Assembly (NCBI GenBank): GCA_040902585.1
Contig: JBBDXA010000111.1
Coordinates: 1-5,079, forward strand
Direction of reading: 5' to 3'
Length of the DNA stretch: 5,079 bases
Source: JBBDXA01 sp040902585
GTDB taxonomy: Bacteria; Planctomycetota; Phycisphaerae; Phycisphaerales; Phycisphaeraceae
In this document: positions 1 to 5,034 of the stretch, in pieces
How positions within the stretch are numbered: position 1 is the first letter of the stretch
Layout: each line of letters starts with the position of its first letter
Made by a program: the position numbers and the translations under genes
Notes under the pieces: generated by a model
What the model was told of the DNA's origin: nothing
What the model saw: the letters and a program-made list of their open reading frames with translations, nothing else
The model's database searches: none

Positions 1-48
1 TCAGGGGTCAGGAGTCAGGGGTCAGGGGTCAGGAGTCAGGGGTCAGAT
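1..48. repeat. Heptanucleotide tandem array (TCAGGGG / TCAGGAG)
   Basis: Six complete 7-bp units run from position 1 to 42 in the order TCAGGGG, TCAGGAG, TCAGGGG, then the same three again. A seventh, degenerate unit begins TCAG at 43. The order gives a 21-bp higher-order period repeated twice. The array touches the left window edge, so its true length is unknown. The TCA opening the seventh unit is, on the minus strand, the TGA stop of the nucleotidyltransferase gene, so the array begins exactly at the end of that reading frame. Heptamer arrays are known as intergenic repeats in several bacterial groups; no function can be read from this one. Confidence 0.9.
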
Positions 49-888
49 TCGAGTTGCAGCACTTTCGGAAATTCGTTCACGCATCAGTCGATCGACCAGT
101 GCCAGTTGTTCGGGGTTGTTCACGCTGTGGACATCTTCGGGTGGCACGGCATCGACGACCTTCACGCCGTGGCCTTCCGATTTGAGCATGCTGGGGACAT
201 CCGTCAAGTAGTACTCGCCCTGAGCGTTGTTTCGTTTCACCCGCCCCAGCGCGGCAAAGAGCAAATCACTGCGAAAACAGTAGTAACTCGGGTTCACTTC
301 GCGGCAGGCGAGCTGCTCCGGCGTCGCGTCTTTTTGTTCGACGATGGCGATCAGATCACCGGCGGGCGAGCGCAGGACGCGGCCGTAGCCGGTGGGGTCT
401 TCGAGCTTCGCAGTGGCGAGCGTGGATCCGGCGCCGGCGCTGCGATGGGTTTCGAGAAGGAGGGCAAGCGTGTCCGCGCGGATGAGCGGACCATCGCCGG
501 CGAGGACGAACACATCGCGCGGCGGGAGACCTTTGAACAGCGGTTCCGCCATGCGCGCGGCGTGACCGGTGCCGAGCTGCTCGGTCTGCTCGACGTAGTG
601 AATGTTCGCTTCGCCTTCGAGCGCATCGCGCACCTGCTGACCTTCGTAACCGATGACGACGATGCATCGCTCAACGCCCGCGGCCTGGCACGCTTTGACG
701 ACCCACCAGACCATCGGCTTGCCCGCGACGGGGTAGAGCACCTTGGGCAAAGGCTTGTCCCTCGGAGCGTCGGGCGAGGCGGAGTTGCCTTCCGCACCCG
801 ACTCCCTTGTCATGCGCTTGCCTTTGCCGGCGGCGAGAATGATCGCGTCGGGGGGAACGGTCGGCGAGTGAGCGGACGGCTTGGGCAT
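43..888 (-). CDS. GlmU-like UDP-N-acetylglucosamine pyrophosphorylase, nucleotidyltransferase domain only
   Basis: This 281-residue protein is a cytoplasmic sugar-phosphate nucleotidyltransferase. By family it probably joins UTP and GlcNAc-1-phosphate to give UDP-GlcNAc for peptidoglycan and LPS. Visible GlmU hallmarks, numbered from MPKP, are the nucleotide loop LAAGKGKRM (18-26), LPKVL (47-51), EQLGTGHA (103-110), GDGPLI (131-136, with a metal-ligand Asp at 132), PTGYGR (165-170), IVEQKDAT (182-189), QGEYYLTD (223-230) and SVNNPEQL (255-262, a metal-ligand Asn). Two features are odd. About 18 extra residues (27-45) rich in Ser, Gly, Asp and Pro separate the signature loop from LPKVL. The protein also ends after the Rossmann-like domain and lacks the left-handed beta-helix acetyltransferase domain of bifunctional GlmU (about 450 residues), so another enzyme must make GlcNAc-1-P. 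The usual NTG after the glutamate motif reads NPS. I chose ATG 886-888 because the conserved core begins 14 residues later. In-frame ATGs at 984 (preceded by AGAAGG) and 1005 would add 32 or 39 unconserved residues. No clear Shine-Dalgarno precedes 888. Exact sugar specificity is inferred. Confidence 0.9.
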   Translation of the reverse strand: MPKPSAHSPTVPPDAIILAAGKGKRMTRESGAEGNSASPDAPRDKPLPKVLYPVAGKPMVWWVVKACQAAGVERCIVVIGYEGQQVRDALEGEANIHYVEQTEQLGTGHAARMAEPLFKGLPPRDVFVLAGDGPLIRADTLALLLETHRSAGAGSTLATAKLEDPTGYGRVLRSPAGDLIAIVEQKDATPEQLACREVNPSYYCFRSDLLFAALGRVKRNNAQGEYYLTDVPSMLKSEGHGVKVVDAVPPEDVHSVNNPEQLALVDRLMRERISESAATRI

Positions 889-1003
889 GATGAAGGTTTG
901 GTGTCGGCTGAGGGCTCGCGTGCGCGGAGCCGAGGCGATGCGGACGATGTGAAACACAACCGGGACGCGCGGCGAATGATCCATCACTCGCCTTCTGCGC
1001 GGC

Positions 1004-1032
1004 ATGATAACGGCTTGGTAAGAATGCTGCTA
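1004..1032 (-). promoter_or_regulatory. Weak sigma70-like promoter candidate for the nucleotidyltransferase gene
   Basis: On the minus strand, TATCAT (1009 down to 1004) matches five of six bases of a -10 box. TAGCAG lies 17 bp upstream (1032 down to 1027) but matches only about three of six -35 bases. If used, transcription would start near 997-999, which would rule out the ATG at 1005 and leave the ATG at 984 or 888. The match is weak and rests on the sequence pattern alone. Confidence 0.22.
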
Positions 1033-1044
1033 GCGAGGAAGAAG

Positions 1045-1220
1045 GGAGGCAAGTGGAAAGTGAAAGGTGGAAAGTGGAAAGTGAGAAGTGGAAAGTGAAA
1101 AGGACAAAGTGGGAAAGGATTGGAGGCGTGCGGATGCGGGATCCTTCACTTTTCCCTTTTCCTTTTTCACCTTGCGCTTCTCACTTTCGACTTTCGACTT
1201 TCCACGTTTCACTTGGAGGC
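1045..1220. repeat. Inverted heptamer-repeat block with flanking direct repeats, MITE-like
   Basis: The left arm (about 1051-1104) is built from heptamers of the GTGGAAA / GTGAAAG / GTGAGAA type. The right arm (about 1160-1214) holds the same heptamers in inverse complement (TTTCCAC, TTTCACTT), with roughly one extra GTCGAAA unit. Near the middle, AAGGAT (1115-1120) pairs with ATCCTT (1141-1146) around a GC-rich loop, so the whole block can fold as a long imperfect hairpin on either strand. The block opens with AAGTG and closes with CACTT. It is bounded by the 6-bp direct repeat GGAGGC at 1045-1050 and 1215-1220 (8 bp, GGAGGCAA, if the next two bases are counted), which resembles a target-site duplication. 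No transposase is encoded, and ORFs crossing the block are low-complexity shadows. A recombined heptamer array is the alternative explanation. Confidence 0.7.
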
Positions 1221-1270
1221 AAAAAAAAGGAGCCCGGTGACCGCATCGGGCGAAACGGGCCGGGACTCCT
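1221..1270 (-). terminator. Strong Rho-independent terminator, minus strand
   Basis: Read on the minus strand, AGGAG-T-CCCGG (1270-1260) pairs with CCGGGCTCCT (1237-1228). This gives a 10-bp GC-rich stem with one bulged T and a 22-nt loop, followed directly by a run of eight T residues (1228-1221). This is the classical intrinsic terminator layout, and its orientation excludes a plus-strand transcript. The nearest upstream protein gene, the sigma54 activator, ends 520 bp away and has its own terminator candidate at 1735-1767. The hairpin therefore probably ends a separate transcript that starts within 1271-1734. Confidence 0.75.
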
Positions 1271-1344
1271 CTGTCGGGTAAAGGGATGTCAATCGCGCGG
1301 CTCGCCGGCAAGCCGGGAGCGCCCCGGAGCGCCCCGCGCCAGGC

Positions 1345-1388
1345 GAGTCGCAAGGTGTCGGTTCTCCCCTCCGATCACCTTGCGACTC
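1345..1388 (-). other. Perfect 13-bp stem-loop with purine-rich loop
   Basis: GAGTCGCAAGGTG (1345-1357) and CACCTTGCGACTC (1376-1388) are exact inverse complements. A 4-bp TCGG/CCGA extension follows one bulged base at 1375, leaving a 9-nt loop. In a minus-strand RNA the loop reads AGGGGAGAA, a Shine-Dalgarno-like, GGA-containing sequence. In a plus-strand RNA it reads UUCUCCCCU. The stem lacks a T tract on both sides, so it is not itself an intrinsic terminator. It begins at the stop codon of the 73-codon minus-strand ORF and lies about 75 bp upstream of the terminator at 1221-1270. A structured RNA element or a protein-binding dyad are both possible. Confidence 0.6.
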
Positions 1389-1626
1389 ATCGGGCCGGCA
1401 CTTCTTCCGAACCTCCGGCCAACTCCACCGCCACGTCCATGGTCGCGCTCGGACTCCCCGCCGCGGGGGTGCCTGGGTGCTCGGTTGATGATTCAGGGCG
1501 CTTGCGGAGCCTTGAAGAATCCTCGACCGAGTCCTTGGCCTGTCGCTGCCGCCAGCGGCGAATCCATTCTCTTCCCGGGAAGGCCCCTCCGCCAACCCGA
1601 GTCTCCATCGCGTCCGAGAATGATCA

Positions 1627-1642
1627 TGCAGGCCGCGTGCCA
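1627..1642 (-). promoter_or_regulatory. Predicted sigma54 (-24/-12) promoter
   Basis: The minus strand reads TGGCACG-CGGC-CTGCA (1642 down to 1627). The family consensus is TGGCACG-N4-TTGCA, so the -24 half is exact and the -12 half differs at one base. The essential GG and GC doublets are 10 bp apart as required. The expected start is about 1613-1617. The site faces away from the sigma54 activator gene, 150 bp past its stop, and points at the terminator-bounded interval 1221-1616. The 150-bp space upstream would hold any activator-binding sites; the dyad ACAGTCTGT (1676-1684) is one weak candidate. A single short motif can arise by chance in GC-rich DNA, but its orientation and place beside an activator gene support it. 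Confidence 0.5.
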
Positions 1643-1734
1643 CAATTCGAGCGAAGTAACGTAAGTGCCTGATGGACAGTCTGTTGACGTGAAATGAGGA
1701 TCAAAGCGATGGCTGAGAACTGGGTGAAAATGGG

Positions 1735-1767
1735 AAAAATGCCCCACCGGGAAACCACTTGGGTGGG
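1735..1767 (-). terminator. Probable intrinsic terminator of the sigma54 activator gene
   Basis: On the minus strand CCCACC (1767-1762) pairs with GGTGGG (1748-1743) around a 13-nt loop, followed by GCA and then five T residues (1739-1735). It starts 26 bp past the activator's TGA. The stem is only 6 bp and two to three bases separate it from the T tract, so it is weaker than the terminator at 1221-1270. Placement and orientation fit the end of the activator transcript. Confidence 0.45.
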
Positions 1768-1792
1768 AAACAGGCCCCGGTTTTTACCCGTT

Positions 1793-3370
1793 TCAGCCCT
1801 TGCCCGGCTTCTGGAAACCGTACTTTTTCACCCGGTATCGAAGATGATCTCTGCTGATGCCAAGCTGCCTGGCCGCCTCCGACTGATTCCAGCCCGACTC
1901 GGTCAGGGCTGCGAGAATGAGGGCGCGTTCGTGGTCGGCGAGTTTCGAGCCGGTGGATGCATTGGACGAAGGCGACGAAATCTCGCCCTGCGCGTCGTTG
2001 CCTTTGCTCGCCGCCCTCGCCTGCGCTCCGCCGCGCACGACCTCGGGCGGCAGCACCTCCGTCGTGATCTCCCCGCTGGCCAGCAGCGTGCTCCGCTCCA
2101 CCACATTGCGAAGCTCGCGGATGTTGCCCGGCCAGTGGTACTGCATCAGGCTCACCATCGCCGCATCCGCAATCCGCGGTTCAGGCACGCCAAGGCTCGG
2201 CACCACCTGCTGCACAAAATGTTTCACCAGCAGCGGCAGGTCCTCGATGCGCTCGCGCAGCGGAGGCAGCGCGAGAGGAAAAACATTCAGGCGATAATAC
2301 AAGTCCGCTCGGAATCGCCCGGCTTCCATCTCCTGCTCAAGGTTGCGGTTGGTCGCCGCGACCACACGCACATCGCAGCTCGTCGTCTCGACACCGCCCA
2401 CGCGAACGAACTGCTGCTCCTGCAAAACGCGCAGGAGTTTCACCTGCGTGGACTGATTCATCTCGCCCAGCTCATCCAGGAACAGTGTGCCGCCGTCAGC
2501 CAGTTCGAAGCGGCCGAGCTTGCGATCGATCGCGCCGGTGAACGCCCCTTTCTCGTGGCCGAACAGTTCGCTTTCCAAGAGCGTCTCGGGAAGGGCAGCA
2601 CAGTTGATGGCGATGAAAGGCTTGTCGCGGCGGTCGGATTGATCGTGAATCGCGCGGGCGACGAGTTCCTTGCCCGTGCCTGTTTCACCGGTGATGAGCA
2701 CGGTGGCTTTACTTTTGGCGACGCGGCGGCACAGGTCCATCACTTTGCGCAGGGGCGGGGACTGGCCGATGATGTGCGGCGCGGGCATCGACTCGCGCAG
2801 GCCGCGGTTGTCGCGATTGACCTGCTCGAAGCGCTGGGCGTTGCGCGCCGCAGTCGCCGCGAGGTTGCCGAAGATTTTCAGAAGCTCCAGATCGTTGTCG
2901 GTGAAGTTGTCGCGATTGAGCGGGTTGATCACTTCGATCACGCCGACGACTTCATCGCGATGCATCATCGGCGCGGCCAGCAGGCTACTGGTCTGCGTCT
3001 TGGTTCTGGCGTCGATGCCCGCGAAGAAGTTGGCGTTCTGTTTCACATCATCCACGCGCACACTGCGGCCGGTGCGGGCGACCTGACCGGCAATGCCCTG
3101 ATCCGCCTTGATGCGAACACCTTTGAGCACCTTGCCCGCGGGGCCGACCACGGCTTGAAAAACAAGCTCATCGCGGCTGGGCGAAAGGAGCAGCACGCTG
3201 GAGCCTTCAGCATCGACCACGACCGCGGCCTGCTGCGCGATCTTGTACAGCACCGTGTCCAGGTCCAGTTCATCATTGATGAGCCGGCTCGCCTGCACCA
3301 GCGCCAGCAGCGTCTTGCGATCGAGCGACGCGGCGGCAGTTCCGTCGTATGCAACTTCCATGAGACTCAT
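1793..3370 (-). CDS. Sigma54-dependent transcriptional activator: GAF sensor, AAA+ domain, Fis-type HTH
   Basis: A 525-residue bacterial enhancer-binding protein that would bind upstream DNA and use ATP hydrolysis to open promoters held by sigma54 RNA polymerase. Numbered from MSLMEV, a GAF sensor domain occupies about 17-182. The AAA+ domain occupies about 200-436, with Walker A GETGTGKE (228-235), the sigma54-contacting GAFTGA loop intact (275-280), Walker B GGTLFLDE (293-300), the FRADLYYRLN arginine-finger region (353-362) and sensor II WPGNIRELRN (413-422). A Ser/Gly/Ala-rich linker (about 446-478) leads to a Fis-type helix-turn-helix (480-518, core NQSEAARQLGISRDHLRYRV). There is no receiver domain, so control is more likely through a GAF ligand than phosphorylation, as in NifA- or FhlA-type proteins; the ligand cannot be read. 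The frame opens at an ATG at 3394, but that codon lies inside the hairpin repeat 3385-3414, so I prefer 3370. ATG 3361 is also possible, and none has a clear Shine-Dalgarno. A sigma54 promoter match at 1627-1642 suggests a local target. Confidence 0.95.
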   Translation of the reverse strand: MSLMEVAYDGTAAASLDRKTLLALVQASRLINDELDLDTVLYKIAQQAAVVVDAEGSSVLLLSPSRDELVFQAVVGPAGKVLKGVRIKADQGIAGQVARTGRSVRVDDVKQNANFFAGIDARTKTQTSSLLAAPMMHRDEVVGVIEVINPLNRDNFTDNDLELLKIFGNLAATAARNAQRFEQVNRDNRGLRESMPAPHIIGQSPPLRKVMDLCRRVAKSKATVLITGETGTGKELVARAIHDQSDRRDKPFIAINCAALPETLLESELFGHEKGAFTGAIDRKLGRFELADGGTLFLDELGEMNQSTQVKLLRVLQEQQFVRVGGVETTSCDVRVVAATNRNLEQEMEAGRFRADLYYRLNVFPLALPPLRERIEDLPLLVKHFVQQVVPSLGVPEPRIADAAMVSLMQYHWPGNIRELRNVVERSTLLASGEITTEVLPPEVVRGGAQARAASKGNDAQGEISSPSSNASTGSKLADHERALILAALTESGWNQSEAARQLGISRDHLRYRVKKYGFQKPGKG

Positions 3371-3384
3371 GATAGCCGCTTGCC

Positions 3385-3414
3385 GGAGCACCATCCCGAA
3401 AGGGTGGTGCTATT
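3385..3414 (+). repeat. REP-like hairpin repeat, copy 1
   Basis: This 30-bp unit begins GGAGCACCATCC and ends GGGTGGTGCTATT. It is itself a hairpin: AGCACCATCC (3387-3396) pairs with GGGTGGTGCT (3402-3411) through 10 pairs including one G-T wobble, with a 5-nt loop. It differs at one base from the unit at 3464-3493, which lies in the opposite orientation. It sits 14 bp upstream of the preferred start of the sigma54 activator, so it would form a hairpin in that gene's leader RNA. It also contains the most upstream in-frame ATG of that gene. Confidence 0.85.
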
Positions 3415-3463
3415 CGCTCACGGATATCTTTCGCGCCGATCGCCCAACAGACAGGCGGACGAC

Positions 3464-3493
3464 AATAGCACCACCCTGTCGGGATGGTGCTCC
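3464..3493 (-). repeat. REP-like hairpin repeat, copy 2, inverted
   Basis: This unit is the inverse complement of 3385-3414 with 29 of 30 bases identical; the one difference is in the loop. A 49-bp spacer (3415-3463) separates the two, so they can form two small hairpins or one long cruciform, the layout of BIME elements made of paired REP sequences. A partial third copy of the motif (GAGCACCCTCC on the minus strand, 3505-3495) fills the gap up to the DUF1501 stop codon at 3506-3508. The hairpin could act as a transcript end or RNA-stabilising structure for DUF1501, but it lacks a T tract. The family is described here only from this window. Confidence 0.85.
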
Positions 3494-3505
3494 CGGAGGG
3501 TGCTC

Positions 3506-4915
3506 TCAGAACAGCTCGCGGATCGGCTTGCCTTTTTCGACGAGCGTGAGAATCTCGCGCGGCAGGTTCGGCTGAAGGCGAAGCTCAGCCGGGTCGAACA
3601 GGTAGTTCATCACCGTCGCCATCAGATGCTCAGGCTGGTAGGCCTCGCTGTTAGGCACGGTGCAGTTGGCATCGCTCTGGCCGATGACCTGGCCCATCTT
3701 CAGGCCGCCGCCGGCGAAGATGAGGGGCGTGAGTTCGCCGTAGTGTTCGCGGCCGCCGTTGTTGTTGATGCGCGGCGAGCGTCCCATTTCGCCCGTCACG
3801 ATGAGCAGCACTTTGTCCTGCAACCCGCGTGCGTGAATGTCCTCAACGAAGGCGGCGACGGCATGATCCGTCTGCGGGCCGAGCCAGTTCATCGCGCCCA
3901 GGCCCTTGGGGCTGTTGCTGTTGGAATGCATGTCCCAGCCGCAGTCGCTGACGGTGACGAACCCGCAGCCCGCCTCAACAAGTCTGCGGGCGAGCAGCAT
4001 CTGATGGCCCAGCAGGTTGCTGGCGCGGGCCATGTCGTGCCAGCGCGTGACTTCATCGAGGCGGAAGAGTTTGGTGGTGTCGTACTTTTCGATCGTGCGC
4101 GGGTCTTCCTTGGAAAGGTCGAACGCTTCGCCCACGCCGCGCATGATGATGTCAAATGCCTGCTGCTGATAGGTGTCCACGCCTTCGAGCATGCCCGAGG
4201 CATCAGCATCGCGTCGAATGCGGTCCAGGCGTGCGAGCAGATGCCGGCGATCGCGCAGGCGATCGGGTTCGAGGCGAAGCTCCATGTTCTGTTTCAGGTT
4301 GCCGCCGCCCGCGGGGTTGAATGCCGCGAAGGTCTGGCCGAGCGAGCCCGCCTGCGTGAGCGTGGGCAGCGCCCCTGTTTCAAAGTTGGAGCCGAGCTTC
4401 ACGCCGGCCTTGACCGCTTCGGGAAGGATGAGCGTGTTGTTGGGAATGCCGGTGGTCTTGTTGTTGAGCCCTGCGATGCGGGCGTAGATCGCGCTCATCG
4501 CCGCCTTGAGCGGGTTGCTGGCAGTGGTGACGCTCTCGTAAGTGTGTCCGCCGTTCTTGCTTTGGAAGGATCGCACGATGGCGAGCTTGTCGGCGATCTT
4601 CGCCATGCGCGAGAAGTGCGAGCCGAAGCGAACGCCGGGCAGATTGGTCGGCGTGTCACCGAAGATGCAGCGGTACTCGCTGGGCGCGCTCATCTTCGGA
4701 TCGAAGGTTTCGATGTGCGAAGGCCCGCCCTGAAGGAAGAGGAGGACGACGGCCTTGTCGCGAATGCCTGTGGGCGCGCCTGCCGCCGCGGCGTGCCGTG
4801 CGAGCAGACCGGGCAGCGCCAGACCGCCCAGGCCCAAGGCGCCGAGCTTGAGAAAATCCCGTCGGCGATAGCCCTGGCAGTCGCGGGCGCGCTGTTTGTC
4901 GGTGAAAGTGAGCAT
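3506..4915 (-). CDS. Tat-exported DUF1501 family protein
   Basis: This 469-residue protein belongs to the DUF1501 family, which is related to the alkaline phosphatase/sulfatase fold and abundant in Planctomycetota; its reaction is unknown. The N terminus carries a twin-arginine signal: RRRDFLK (17-23), a hydrophobic stretch LGALGLGGLALPGLL (24-38) and an Ala-rich cleavage region near 41-47. This implies folded export across the cytoplasmic membrane. Family motifs are FLQGGPSHIETFDPK (60-74), a central GWDMH (326-330), TGEMGRSPRINNNGGREHY (374-392) and the C-terminal PNLPREILTLVEKGKPIRELF region (449-469). The length is normal and no break is visible. The ATG at 4913-4915 begins just ahead of the Tat motif and has GGAG 10 nt upstream. 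DUF1501 genes usually neighbour genes for DUF1549/DUF1553 proteins; any such partner here would lie upstream, beyond 5079. The downstream gene is a regulator, separated by repeats, so the two are probably not one operon. Confidence 0.95.
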   Translation of the reverse strand: MLTFTDKQRARDCQGYRRRDFLKLGALGLGGLALPGLLARHAAAAGAPTGIRDKAVVLLFLQGGPSHIETFDPKMSAPSEYRCIFGDTPTNLPGVRFGSHFSRMAKIADKLAIVRSFQSKNGGHTYESVTTASNPLKAAMSAIYARIAGLNNKTTGIPNNTLILPEAVKAGVKLGSNFETGALPTLTQAGSLGQTFAAFNPAGGGNLKQNMELRLEPDRLRDRRHLLARLDRIRRDADASGMLEGVDTYQQQAFDIIMRGVGEAFDLSKEDPRTIEKYDTTKLFRLDEVTRWHDMARASNLLGHQMLLARRLVEAGCGFVTVSDCGWDMHSNSNSPKGLGAMNWLGPQTDHAVAAFVEDIHARGLQDKVLLIVTGEMGRSPRINNNGGREHYGELTPLIFAGGGLKMGQVIGQSDANCTVPNSEAYQPEHLMATVMNYLFDPAELRLQPNLPREILTLVEKGKPIRELF

Positions 4916-4925
4916 CGAATGAAAG

Positions 4926-4929
4926 CTCC
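4926..4929 (-). promoter_or_regulatory. Ribosome binding site of the DUF1501 gene
   Basis: The minus strand reads GGAG followed by 10 nt and then ATG (4915-4913). The spacing is slightly long but usable. It is the only clear Shine-Dalgarno match among the three genes and supports the start just before the Tat signal. Confidence 0.5.
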
Positions 4930-5034
4930 GAAAAACCAGCGAATCTCAAGGCGGCAAGCATGCCTTCCTGCTAAAGATTGCATCGGTTGGAAGGCCGGTT
5001 ACGCGCCAGCGGCGGGGTGCTGTGTGAGGTCTGG

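Larger units (their letters stand above)
1221..1616 (-). ncRNA. Candidate sigma54-driven small transcript, RNA or micro-protein, unrecognised
   Basis: This interval runs from the start point expected about 12 nt after the -24/-12 element at 1627-1642 to the T8 tract of the terminator, about 395 nt. I recognise no known RNA family in it; RNase P RNA, SRP RNA, tmRNA and 6S hallmarks were looked for without success. It contains a 13-bp perfect stem (1345-1388), a 10-bp tandem repeat (GGAGCGCCCC, 1316-1335), a CTTCCCGGGAAG palindrome (1571-1582) and further GC-rich hairpins such as 1298-1315. Two short minus-strand ORFs could fit inside. One is 73 codons (1387-1608), beginning almost at the predicted transcript end and stopping at the base of the 1345-1388 hairpin. 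The other is 24 codons (1493-1567), preceded by GGGAAGAGA. Neither resembles a protein I know. The rest of 1271-1734 shows no other gene. Confidence 0.3.

Noticed and set aside
1..48. CRISPR array
   Set aside because: Units are 7 bp, contiguous and without spacers, so this is a simple tandem repeat.
106..1098. Long plus-strand open frame of 330 codons
   Set aside because: It lies antisense to the GlmU-like gene, whose motifs are clear, and its last residues are only heptamer repeat (KVKGGKWKV). Open antisense frames are expected in GC-rich DNA.
1371..1382. CCGATCACCTTG resembling the 3' end of 16S rRNA
   Set aside because: Only GATCACCT matches, the expected TCCTTT tail is missing, and the sequence is better explained as one arm of the 1345-1388 stem.
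1209..1643. Minus-strand open frame of 144 codons
   Set aside because: It starts upstream of the predicted transcript start and reads through the intrinsic terminator. No recognisable domain is present.
1053..1672. Plus-strand open frames across the gene-poor region (203 and 128 codons)
   Set aside because: They are rich in Arg, Pro and Ser with no motif, one starts in the heptamer repeat, and both run against the direction of the terminator and promoter signals.
3464..3493. Intrinsic terminator of DUF1501
   Set aside because: The hairpin is well placed but is followed by ATTGTCG rather than a T tract, and the same unit occurs inverted nearby, so it is recorded as a repeat.
4993..5008. Second GG-N10-GC match (TGGCGCG-TAAC-CGGCC, minus strand) upstream of DUF1501
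   Set aside because: The -12 half lacks the TTGC core and the -24 half has a mismatch; such partial matches are frequent in GC-rich DNA.
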